From NCBI GenBank assembly GCA_017614185.1, contig JAGACI010000113.1:1-8099 (forward strand): DNA of 8,099 nucleotides, given 5' to 3'. This document shows, piece by piece, positions 1 to 6,341 of this stretch; the stretch's first letter is position 1; the number at the start of each line of letters is the position of its first letter. This DNA comes from Lachnospiraceae bacterium (lineage in GTDB: Bacteria > Bacillota_A > Clostridia > Lachnospirales > Lachnospiraceae). The notes beneath the pieces were generated by a model that saw only the letters and a program-made list of their open reading frames with translations, did no database searches and was not told the DNA's origin. Both the position numbers and the translations under genes were made by a program.

Positions 1-981
1 GCATATGCCATAAAGTATATGGATGTAATGCTTTTGGGGCTTATTCCCTTTGGCCTTGTTCAGGTTTATGCCGGCAGTTTAAGAGAGTGCGGCGAGACTA
101 TCATCCCCATGCATGCGGGTCTGATAGCTGTTGGAACCAACCTCATACTGAACTACATTTTGATCTATGGAAAATTTGGGCTTCCCGCTTTGGGGGTAAT
201 AGGTGCAGCTTTGGCAACTGTTATCTCCCGTTATGTGGAACTCCTTATAGTAGCAATCTATGCTCATGCTCATACAAAGAAGTTTGAGTTTATAAAAGGT
301 CTTTACAGGAAACTCTTTATTCCCGGCAATCTGGCCTGGGACATTACCAAAACAGGGTTCCCTTTACTTGTTAACGAAACCATGTGGGCTGCAGGTATTT
401 CCCTCATGGTACAGTGCTTTTCTCTAAGAGGACTTGATGTGGTAGGCGGTATAAACATAGCCAACACCGTAGGAAACGTATTTAACGCAGTTTACATTTC
501 CATGGGAAGTGCCACGGCTATAATAATCGGTCAGGAACTGGGGGCAGGGAAACTTGATACCGTAAGAGGAACGGTTAAACAGATAATGGCTTTCGGAGTT
601 TTGGGAAGCGTTATAACGGGTGGCCTTCTTGCTTTGACAAGTCCGTACTTCCCGTTAATTTATAACACTACGGATTCCGTAAGACACCTTGCTACGGGAT
701 TCATTTGCTGTTCGGCAGTCTGTGCGCCTTTAAACGCAATCACAAACATGGCGTATTTTACAATAAGATCAGGAGGTAAAACCTTCATAACATTCCTATT
801 TGACAGCGTGTTTGTATGGTGCGTGAATGTACCCGTAGCGTATCTTTTAAGTGTTTATGCGCCTATAGCTATTATTCCTCTTGTGCTGATTGTATACAGC
901 CTTGAGGCCCTAAAGGGTATTATAGGAATTGCACTTATAAGGAAAGGTGTATGGATTAACAACATAGTAAGCGAATACTAG
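1..981 (+). CDS. MATE family efflux transporter, C-terminal part (5' end outside window)
   Basis: The frame is open from base 1 and gives 326 residues before TAG. MATE proteins usually have about 450 residues, so roughly the first quarter lies upstream; the ATG at 19 is an internal methionine. These proteins are 12-helix inner-membrane antiporters that expel drugs or cationic metabolites using a Na+ or H+ gradient. The family pattern is visible: an RECGET segment with the following helix (compare RATGDT in relatives), then NLILNYILIYGKFGLPALGVIGAA with the usual 'G.PalGv.GAA.AT' form, and a second-half repeat starting near 'KTGFPLLVNE' with 'GSATAIIIGQELGAGK', which matches the conserved G(Q)xxGA loop of the second bundle. 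Most of the rest is hydrophobic helix. The substrate cannot be told from sequence. The gene converges on the DUF362 gene and shares its stop-codon bases. The MATE call is secure; the specific role is not. Confidence 0.93.
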   Translation, partial: AYAIKYMDVMLLGLIPFGLVQVYAGSLRECGETIIPMHAGLIAVGTNLILNYILIYGKFGLPALGVIGAALATVISRYVELLIVAIYAHAHTKKFEFIKGLYRKLFIPGNLAWDITKTGFPLLVNETMWAAGISLMVQCFSLRGLDVVGGINIANTVGNVFNAVYISMGSATAIIIGQELGAGKLDTVRGTVKQIMAFGVLGSVITGGLLALTSPYFPLIYNTTDSVRHLATGFICCSAVCAPLNAITNMAYFTIRSGGKTFITFLFDSVFVWCVNVPVAYLLSVYAPIAIIPLVLIVYSLEALKGIIGIALIRKGVWINNIVSEY

Positions 982-2093
982 AAGCGCTTCTTGACATATA
1001 TTGCTTTCATGGGGCACATTTCCTGACAACAGAAACAGGAGATGCAGCCCTTTTTTGTAAATATGGCTTTCTTGTTCTCTATCTTTATGATGTGAGCGGG
1101 GCAGCTTTCGGCGCACTTTGCACAGCCGACGCACTTAGCCTTGTCAACTGCGGGATAAGAGCGGAAAAGCTTTTTGGCAACCGCAAGGAAAGGTTTTCTT
1201 ATGAATGCGGGAACATGCGATGAGAAATCTACATTTGCCGCATCCGGAATCTTAAAAGGAGTGAGATTGTCGGGAATGGGGTCACCGAGAAGTTCGATTT
1301 CATCCTCGTGAACTAGTCCCTTTTCCTTGGCAATCTTAATCATTTCAACATCGGTCGGCTCAATCTTCATAAGTCCTGCGGCAAACCAGTCCTGTGTATA
1401 ATGGTCTCTTGCTCCAAGGAGCATGTGGAGAGGATGAGAATCACCGCCTGTGGGTCCGTTTCCTTCCATGGCGTCGATTGCGTCAACGATTGTAAGGTTG
1501 GGAGCCACAACCTGGCTTAACTCAACGAGCATGTTTGAGAAGTCGTGAAGATTGGGGAACATGTAGTGCATCTGAGGCTTCTCAAGTCCGGGGATTGTTC
1601 CGAAAAGGTTCTTGATTCCGCCTGAATACATGGTCATTGCATGAGTCTTGAGCTTACAGATATTGATTATATAATCTGCTTCCACAATAGGATTAATCAG
1701 GTGGAAGGAGTGACATTTAAATCCTTCCGGTGAAAAAACTGTGGTAGCTTCAAAATTATCATTAAGGGTAAGGACGTCCGAAAGTGTATCTACCTGGCAT
1801 GTGTGGTAAACATTTCTCATTGCGTTATGGTCATAGAGGCCTCCGGAGCTTTCCGCAAGAGTAATGTTCTCGCATCCCTGTTCGCGAAGCCACTTTGCAA
1901 CCGCACGTATAACTGCCGGATGAGTGGTCGTGGGATGGTTTGGATTCTTTCCCATGATAAGATTGGGCTTGATTACAATCTTCATTTCAGGCTTCAAATC
2001 TGAAGCAATATCCTGATCGGCCATTATCTTGCAAATCGCTTCATATACCCCGGATTCATCATAGTTTTCTACGTTATAAAGTGATTGCTTCAT
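978..2093 (-). CDS. DUF362 domain protein with two C-terminal 4Fe-4S clusters
   Basis: A 371-residue cytoplasmic protein. Residues 38-290 match the DUF362 family: KIVIKPNL (38-45), TTTHPAVIRAVAKWL (55-69), LAESSGG (79-85), KLKTHAMTMYSGGIKNLFG (147-165) and DAMEGNGPTGGD (207-218). The C-terminus is a ferredoxin-like module with two CxxCxxCxxxCP motifs, at C321/C324/C327/C331 and C350/C353/C356/C360, each expected to bind one 4Fe-4S cluster; an extra Cys (355) lies in the second. The family has no firmly assigned reaction. An electron-transfer or redox role is inferred from the clusters and fits an anaerobe. The start is supported by AAGGAGA (plus-strand 2101-2107) seven bases before ATG. The gene stands alone: it diverges from the small membrane-protein gene and converges on the MATE gene, sharing CTAG at the stops. 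Family call firm, function unknown. Confidence 0.93.
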   Translation of the reverse strand: MKQSLYNVENYDESGVYEAICKIMADQDIASDLKPEMKIVIKPNLIMGKNPNHPTTTHPAVIRAVAKWLREQGCENITLAESSGGLYDHNAMRNVYHTCQVDTLSDVLTLNDNFEATTVFSPEGFKCHSFHLINPIVEADYIINICKLKTHAMTMYSGGIKNLFGTIPGLEKPQMHYMFPNLHDFSNMLVELSQVVAPNLTIVDAIDAMEGNGPTGGDSHPLHMLLGARDHYTQDWFAAGLMKIEPTDVEMIKIAKEKGLVHEDEIELLGDPIPDNLTPFKIPDAANVDFSSHVPAFIRKPFLAVAKKLFRSYPAVDKAKCVGCAKCAESCPAHIIKIENKKAIFTKKGCISCFCCQEMCPMKAIYVKKRF

Positions 2094-2121
2094 GGGAAAA
2101 TCTCCTTCTTATTTTTCTTAC

Positions 2122-2150
2122 AGTTTAACTTGAATCTATAGAATTGTCTA
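2122..2150 (-). promoter_or_regulatory. Putative sigma-A promoter for the DUF362 gene
   Basis: On the minus strand TAGACA (2150-2145) and TAAACT (2127-2122) are separated by 17 bases, matching TTGACA in 5 of 6 and TATAAT in 4 of 6 positions. Transcription would begin near 2115, about 20 bases before the start codon. It overlaps the plus-strand promoter of the small membrane-protein gene. The -10 is weak, so this is tentative. Confidence 0.4.
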
Positions 2151-2159
2151 TTGTATAAT
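2130..2159 (+). promoter_or_regulatory. Putative sigma-A promoter for the 58-residue membrane protein
   Basis: TTGAAT (2130-2135) and a perfect TATAAT (2154-2159) are 18 bases apart, placing the transcript start near 2166 and leaving a leader of about 43 bases before the ATG at 2209. The -10 lies inside the arms of an imperfect inverted repeat, AGAATT (2140-2145) and AATTCT (2160-2165). Confidence 0.6.
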
Positions 2160-2208
2160 AATTCTGATACCGATAATTGTTTCGTTTTCATTTTAAAGGG
2201 AGATTATT

Positions 2209-2385
2209 ATGAAAAAGTTATACGATGCGATTATTCTAGTATTCTTTTTGGCTGTCATAGTCACAATGTTCATTCTCCAGAGCAGCAAATTGGAACTGTG
2301 CATTGCTATAATAGCCACAATTATCTTCATTATTTCTGTTTCGATAACAGCTGTCCAGAATAAGAAGTACCGCGAAGCGGGTTAG
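2209..2385 (+). CDS. Small two-helix membrane protein of unknown function (58 residues)
   Basis: This open frame encodes 58 residues ending in TAG and is too short for many gene callers. AAAGGGAGA (2195-2203) lies five bases before ATG and forms a fair ribosome site, and a TATAAT promoter and a terminator frame the gene as its own unit. The protein starts MKKLYDA, followed by a hydrophobic helix at about residues 8-23 (ILVFFLAVIVTM), a short polar turn QSSKLE (24-29), a second helix at about 30-49 (rich in Ile), and a basic tail NKKYREAG. This suggests a hairpin with both ends in the cytoplasm by the positive-inside rule. I do not recognise the family. It could be a small modulator of a membrane complex or a toxin-like peptide, but nothing shows either. 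The coding call rests on signals around it and on composition. Confidence 0.7.
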   Translation: MKKLYDAIILVFFLAVIVTMFILQSSKLELCIAIIATIIFIISVSITAVQNKKYREAG

Positions 2386-2422
2386 GCGTTACAAGGATTG
2401 CTGAGATTACAGAGTGATAATG

Positions 2423-2452
2423 AAAAGGTCCATCCGAAAGGATGGACTTTTT
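2423..2452 (+). terminator. Rho-independent terminator with GAAA tetraloop, possibly bidirectional
   Basis: GTCCATCC (2428-2435) pairs perfectly with GGATGGAC (2440-2447) around a GAAA (GNRA) loop, followed by TTTTT (2448-2452); a run of A before the stem (2423-2426) pairs with the T tract. It ends the small membrane-protein transcript. Read on the minus strand the same stem is followed by CTTTTC, so it probably also stops the tRNA-Ser transcript, whose 3' end lies 18 bases away. Confidence 0.9.
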
Positions 2453-2464
2453 ACATTTAAGAAG

Positions 2465-2550
2465 CGGAGTCGGAGGGATTCGAACCCTCGTGCCCCGGAG
2501 GGCTAACGCATTTCGAGTGCGCCCCGTTATGACCACTTCGATACGACTCC
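2465..2550 (-). tRNA. tRNA-Ser (anticodon CGA)
   Basis: On the minus strand the acceptor arms GGAGTCG and CGACTCC pair fully and G is the discriminator base. The anticodon stem GCGCA/TGCGT encloses the loop CTCGAAA, giving anticodon CGA, which reads the serine codon UCG. A long variable arm (GCCC/GGGC stem) marks the class II fold typical of tRNA-Ser. The T arm GAGGG-TTCGAAT-CCCTC is perfect. The D stem is short with a G-U pair, as often in serine tRNAs. CCA is not encoded (CTT follows the discriminator), so it must be added after transcription. It points away from the pfk-dnaX operon. Confidence 0.96.
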
Positions 2551-2563
2551 AAAACACCTATTT

Positions 2564-2592
2564 ATTTTATAGTAGCGTCACTGTTTTGGCAA
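2564..2592 (-). promoter_or_regulatory. Putative sigma-A promoter for tRNA-Ser
   Basis: On the minus strand TTGCCA (2592-2587) and TAAAAT (2569-2564) are 17 bases apart, each matching consensus in 5 of 6 positions. The start of transcription would be near 2557, a few bases ahead of the mature tRNA 5' end at 2550. An overlapping TATAAA (2571-2566) with a 15-base spacer is a less likely alternative. Confidence 0.6.
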
Positions 2593-2612
2593 GAGTGAAA
2601 AGTACAAAACTG

Positions 2613-2641
2613 TTGTTTGGACCAAGGAATTTTAGTATAAT
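2613..2641 (+). promoter_or_regulatory. Putative sigma-A promoter of the pfk-dnaX-recR operon
   Basis: TTGTTT (2613-2618), a 17-base spacer and a perfect TATAAT (2636-2641) put the transcript start near 2648, leaving a leader of about 45 bases. A consensus AAGGAGG (2679-2685) sits seven bases before the pfk ATG. The leader is too short for most riboswitches and I see no terminator hairpin in it. No second clear promoter was noticed further down, so this one may serve all seven genes. Confidence 0.65.
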
Positions 2642-2692
2642 TAAGGGTAGTATGGTCAGGTAAAGGCACAGTTGATATAAGGAGGTTACGGC

Positions 2693-3766
2693 ATGAGACG
2701 AATCGGTATGTTAACAAGTGGCGGAGACTGTCAGGCGCTTAACGCTGCTATGCGCGGAGTTGGTAAAACTCTTCTTAAAAGTGGCGAGCAGGTCGAAATC
2801 TACGGATTTTTGAATGGCTACAGAGGCCTTATCAAATCCGAGTTTAAGATGTTAAGTCATTCTGATTTTTCAGGTATTCTTACCCAGGGCGGAACGATGC
2901 TTGGAACTTCCAGAACACCGTTTAAGACCATCAGAGAACCCGATGAGGAAGGCAACGACAAAGTTGAGTGCATGAAGCACACATACTATAAGCTTATGCT
3001 TGACTGTCTTGTTATTCTTGGAGGTAACGGAACACACAAGACCGCCAATCTTTTAAGAGAAGAAGGTCTTAACATTATCACTCTTCCAAAGACTATCGAT
3101 AACGATCTTTGGGGAACCGATATGACATTCGGATTCCAGAGTGCCGTTGACATCGCGACTGAGTGTATCGATTGCATTCACACGACGGCTTCATCACACG
3201 GAAGAGTATTTATCGTTGAAGTTATGGGACACAAGGTTGGATATCTTACACTTAATGCAGGACTTGCAGGCGGTGCCGACATTATCCTTATTCCTGAGAT
3301 TCCCTATGACATAGATAAAATTGTAGAGAAGATTAAAGAGCGCGAGAAATACGGAAGCACATTCACAATTCTCGCAGTTGCCGAGGGTGCAATCTCCAAG
3401 GAGAGAGCAGCCATGTCCAAGAAGGAACTTAAGGATGAGATGAAGAATTACAAATATCCTTCAGTTTCTTATGAAATCGCAGATAAGCTTGCCAAGGAAA
3501 CGGGACATGAAGTAAGAGTTACCGTTCCCGGTCATACACAAAGAGGCGGAAGCCCCTGTGCATACGACAGAGTATTTGCAAGCAGACTCGGTGCGGAAGC
3601 CGGCAAACTGATTCTTGAAGAACAGTACGGCTTCATGGTCGGATACAAGAACAGAGAAATCGTTAAGGTTCCTCTTGAAGAAGTAGCCGGCAAGCTCAAA
3701 TCCGTTGACCCGGATGCAGCTATCATTAAGGAAGCCAAGATGCTTGGCATCTGCTTCGGAGATTAA
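2693..3766 (+). CDS. pfkA: 6-phosphofructokinase, PfkA family (mixed-type active site)
   Basis: Phosphorylates fructose 6-phosphate to fructose 1,6-bisphosphate in the cytoplasm, the committed step of glycolysis. At 357 residues it is slightly longer than the ATP enzyme of E. coli (320). Family motifs in order: TSGGDCQALNAAMRG (8-22, donor phosphate loop), GGNGTHKTA (110-118), PKTIDND (132-138, with D136 as the expected catalytic base), VMGHKVGY (177-184) and PGHTQRGGSP (279-288) for substrate binding. In E. coli numbering the residue that prefers ATP over pyrophosphate (104) is Gly (G113), whereas position 124 is Lys (K133), the form seen in pyrophosphate and 'group III' enzymes. The Mg-binding Asp103 is replaced by Asn112. 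Donor choice therefore cannot be settled, though Gly104 favours ATP. Start fixed by AAGGAGG seven bases upstream. First gene of the operon, 23 bases before dnaX. Confidence 0.95.
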   Translation: MRRIGMLTSGGDCQALNAAMRGVGKTLLKSGEQVEIYGFLNGYRGLIKSEFKMLSHSDFSGILTQGGTMLGTSRTPFKTIREPDEEGNDKVECMKHTYYKLMLDCLVILGGNGTHKTANLLREEGLNIITLPKTIDNDLWGTDMTFGFQSAVDIATECIDCIHTTASSHGRVFIVEVMGHKVGYLTLNAGLAGGADIILIPEIPYDIDKIVEKIKEREKYGSTFTILAVAEGAISKERAAMSKKELKDEMKNYKYPSVSYEIADKLAKETGHEVRVTVPGHTQRGGSPCAYDRVFASRLGAEAGKLILEEQYGFMVGYKNREIVKVPLEEVAGKLKSVDPDAAIIKEAKMLGICFGD

Positions 3767-3789
3767 GACAGACAGAAGGAAGTAATAAA

Positions 3790-5358
3790 ATGTCCTACAC
3801 AGCCCTATACAGGAAGTTTCGTCCCGCGACATTCGAGGACGTAAAAGGACAAGATCATATTGTAACTACGCTTGTTAACCAGCTTAAGGCTAACAGAATC
3901 GGCCACGCATACCTTTTTACAGGTACAAGGGGAACCGGTAAGACATCTGTAGCCAAGATTTTTGCGAGAGCGGTTAACTGCGAGAATCCGGTTAACGGTA
4001 ATCCCTGCGGTGAGTGCGCTACCTGTAAGGCCATCGCATCCGGCGCATCCATGAATGTTATGGAGATTGATGCCGCTTCCAACAACGGTGTCGACAATAT
4101 CAGGGATATCGTTGAGGAAGTGTCATACTCTCCTGCCCAGGGCAAATACAAAGTCTACATCATAGATGAGGTTCATATGCTCTCGATAGGCGCCTTCAAT
4201 GCCTTGCTTAAGACACTGGAGGAGCCTCCGAGTTATGTCATTTTCATTCTTGCAACCACTGAGGTTCACAAGATTCCCATTACAATTCTTTCGCGTTGTC
4301 AGCGCTATGACTTCAGAAGAATCGGAATAGACGTTATCGCAGACAGACTTAAGGAACTCGTGGACAAAGAAGGCGTTAACGTCGAGGAGAAGGCACTTAA
4401 GTATGTGGCCAAGGCTGCAGACGGTTCGATGAGAGACGCATTAAGCCTTCTTGATCAGTGTATCGCGTTCCACCTTGGCAAGGATTTGACCTATGACATG
4501 GTTTTGGACGTACTTGGCGCTGTAGATACCGCAGTATTCAGCAGAATGTTCAAGTATATCGTACAAAGAGATGTGGCTTCTCTTGTTAAGCAGCTTGAAG
4601 AAGTTGTAATGCAGGGAAGAGAGCTAACCCAGTTTGTAATCGATTTTACCTGGTATTTAAGAAACCTCATGATGGTAAAGAGTACGGAGCATGCCGAGGA
4701 TCTACTGGATGTTTCTACCGACAACTATAAGCTTATTAAGGAAGATGCAGGGATTGCTGACATCGAATCCATAATGAGATATATAAGAGTATTTTCCGAG
4801 CTTTCAACAAGCATCAGGTACTCTTCTTCAAAGAGAATTCTTATTGAGATTGCGCTGATAAAACTTTGCAAGCCTGAGATGGAAGTGACCAACGATGCTT
4901 TGGTCGACAGAATCAAGAACGTTGAGGAAAAGCTTGAAAAGGGTATCGTGGTAAATGCGGGTACTGTTCAGGCAGGTCCGGAGGCAGGCGCACCGGAGGC
5001 ACCTAAGCCTGTAACCAAAGCTCCCCTTCCAAGCGCCATCCCCGATGACATTATGAGGATTGTGGAACGCTGGAACAGCGTTGTCGGAAATGCCTATGGC
5101 CAGCTTAAAGCGGTTCTTGCCCAGTCTTATCCGAGCCTTGGAGAAAACAACAGCCTTATCATCGCGGCAGCAGATATTTACTCTGAGCATTATTTTGGCG
5201 ATGATGAACACAAGAAGGACTTTGAGAATCTTCTTGAGGAAATAACGGGCAAGCATGTGAATGTGGAGTACAGAACATCGGCTAGCAATGCTGAACGAGA
5301 CATGAAATACCCCAACCTTTTGGAATGCATCAACATGGAGGTTGAGGTTGAGTCATAA
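3790..5358 (+). CDS. dnaX: DNA polymerase III subunit gamma/tau
   Basis: The ATPase of the clamp loader, which opens the beta sliding clamp and places it on primed DNA at the replication fork. The 522-residue protein opens with the standard YTALYRKFRPATFEDVKGQ. It has Walker A GTRGTGKTS (45-53), a four-cysteine zinc module (C64, C73, C76, C79), Walker B VYIIDE (122-127), the SRC motif with the arginine finger R169 (168-170) and the sensor-2 helix MRDALSLLDQ (214-223). The collar domain extends to about 365, a Pro/Ala/Gly-rich linker spans about 390-415, and a C-terminal tau-like domain covers about 418-495. Length is near B. subtilis DnaX and below E. coli tau (643). I saw no A6 or longer run for programmed frameshifting, so a single product is likely. 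AGAAGGAAG lies about seven bases before ATG. Followed after 25 bases by ybaB. Confidence 0.98.
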   Translation: MSYTALYRKFRPATFEDVKGQDHIVTTLVNQLKANRIGHAYLFTGTRGTGKTSVAKIFARAVNCENPVNGNPCGECATCKAIASGASMNVMEIDAASNNGVDNIRDIVEEVSYSPAQGKYKVYIIDEVHMLSIGAFNALLKTLEEPPSYVIFILATTEVHKIPITILSRCQRYDFRRIGIDVIADRLKELVDKEGVNVEEKALKYVAKAADGSMRDALSLLDQCIAFHLGKDLTYDMVLDVLGAVDTAVFSRMFKYIVQRDVASLVKQLEEVVMQGRELTQFVIDFTWYLRNLMMVKSTEHAEDLLDVSTDNYKLIKEDAGIADIESIMRYIRVFSELSTSIRYSSSKRILIEIALIKLCKPEMEVTNDALVDRIKNVEEKLEKGIVVNAGTVQAGPEAGAPEAPKPVTKAPLPSAIPDDIMRIVERWNSVVGNAYGQLKAVLAQSYPSLGENNSLIIAAADIYSEHYFGDDEHKKDFENLLEEITGKHVNVEYRTSASNAERDMKYPNLLECINMEVEVES

Positions 5359-5383
5359 AAAGATTTAACAGGAGGATTTATTA

Positions 5384-5737
5384 ATGGCTAAGAGAGGAAA
5401 CGGTTTTCCGGGAGGAGGAATCCCCGGAAATATGAATAATTTGATGAAGCAGGCTCAGAGAATGCAGCGTCAGATGGAAGAGAGCCAGAAGGAGATGGAG
5501 ACAAAGGAGTTTTCTGCAAAGGCAGGCGGCGGAGCAGTTGAAGTCGTTGTAAACGGAAGCAGAGAAGTTTTGAGAGTTAACCTTACTCCCGAGGTTGTTG
5601 ATCCTGACGATATCGAGATGCTTCAGGATTTAATCATTGCTGCTACCAATGAAGCATTGAAGGCAGTTGATGAAGCCAACCAGGCTTTGATGAGTAAGAT
5701 GACAGGCGGAATCGGTCTTGGAGGTTTGCCCTTCTAA
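5384..5737 (+). CDS. YbaB/EbfC family nucleoid-associated protein
   Basis: A small DNA-binding protein, 117 residues, of the family found between dnaX and recR in many bacteria. Homologues form dimers with a tweezer-like shape and bind DNA; a role alongside RecR in repair is suspected from the gene order. Visible hallmarks are a Gly-rich start, the amphipathic helix [22 protein letters not shown] (17-38), the core [45 protein letters not shown] (48-92) and the Gly-rich end [10 protein letters not shown]. Length is close to the usual 100-115. AGGAGG (5370-5375) eight bases before ATG is the strongest ribosome site of the operon, which suggests higher protein output than its neighbours. Its stop codon overlaps the recR start. 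Confidence 0.96.
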   Translation: MAKRGNGFPGGGIPGNMNNLMKQAQRMQRQMEESQKEMETKEFSAKAGGGAVEVVVNGSREVLRVNLTPEVVDPDDIEMLQDLIIAATNEALKAVDEANQALMSKMTGGIGLGGLPF

Positions 5738-6333
5738 TGGAGTTATACAGCGGACATATCAACAAGTTAATAGATGAGCTTTCAAACCTTCCGGGCATAG
5801 GATCCAAATCTGCCCAAAGGCTTGCTTTCCATATCATCAATATGCCCGCCGATAAGGTCAAGAGACTGGCAGACACTTTGGTTGACGCCAAGGAAAACAT
5901 CAAGTACTGTTCATGCTGCTGTACTCTCACCGACAAGGAAACCTGTCCTATCTGTTCAAACCCCAAGAGAAACAAGAAGCAGATTATGGTTGTTGAGAAC
6001 TCAAGGGATTTGGCCGCATACGAAAAGACCGGCAAATATGACGGAGTATACCACGTTCTTCACGGAGCGATTTCACCTATGCTTGGAATCGGTCCTAATG
6101 ATATTAAACTGAAAGAACTTATGGTAAGACTTCAGGGTGATGTCGATGAGGTTATCATTGCAACCAACTCAAGCCTTGAAGGTGAAACTACTGCAATGTA
6201 CATCGGTAAGATGATTAAACCCACGGGTATCAAGGTTACTAGAATAGCCAGCGGTGTTCCCGTCGGCGGAGATTTGGAATACATAGATGAAGTAACTCTT
6301 CTTCGTGCATTGGAAGGCCGAACAGAGTTATAG
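5737..6333 (+). CDS. recR: Recombination mediator protein RecR
   Basis: RecR, with RecO and often RecF, helps load RecA onto single-stranded DNA at gaps during recombinational repair; it forms a ring around DNA. The 198 residues match the usual length. Domains in order: helix-hairpin-helix [14 protein letters not shown] (18-31), a C4 zinc finger formed by C58/C61 and C70/C73, with extra cysteines at 60 and 62, then a Toprim domain from about 82 (VVENSRDL with E87, the stretch [14 protein letters not shown] at 143-156, more often TNPTxEGEATA), and the Walker B-like C-terminal signature [27 protein letters not shown] (169-195). The ATG is embedded in TAATG with the ybaB stop, so translation is probably coupled; GGAGG (5720-5724) lies 12 bases upstream, a long spacing. 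Confidence 0.98.
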   Translation: MELYSGHINKLIDELSNLPGIGSKSAQRLAFHIINMPADKVKRLADTLVDAKENIKYCSCCCTLTDKETCPICSNPKRNKKQIMVVENSRDLAAYEKTGKYDGVYHVLHGAISPMLGIGPNDIKLKELMVRLQGDVDEVIIATNSSLEGETTAMYIGKMIKPTGIKVTRIASGVPVGGDLEYIDEVTLLRALEGRTEL

Positions 6334-6341
6334 GAGTAGAT

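Noticed and set aside
980..991. Palindrome AGAAGCGCTTCT as a terminator
   Set aside because: It has no loop and no following T tract on either strand, and it encodes the last residues of the DUF362 protein.
2330..2557. Minus-strand open frame of 75 codons
   Set aside because: It covers the tRNA, the terminator and the antisense of the small membrane gene, with no ribosome site.
2442..2663. Plus-strand open frame of 73 codons over the tRNA region
   Set aside because: Most of it is the antisense of tRNA-Ser, a well-known source of spurious proteins. There is no ribosome site and it runs across two promoters.
2642..2692. Riboswitch or SRP RNA in the pfk leader
   Set aside because: The leader is about 45 bases with no strong hairpin. 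A GGTCAGGTAAAGG stretch faintly recalls the SRP RNA core, but the conserved GGAAGCAG part is missing.
4828..5256. Long antisense open frame (142 codons) inside dnaX
   Set aside because: It mirrors the conserved dnaX coding frame, has no start signals, and the sense protein is clearly real. Similar antisense frames at 3461-3832 and 3855-4151 were rejected for the same reason.
3790..5358. Programmed frameshift in dnaX making a short gamma form
   Set aside because: No run of six or more A, and no A-AAA-AAG type slippery site, was seen by eye in the coding region. Only short runs such as GAGGAAAAGC near 4924 occur.
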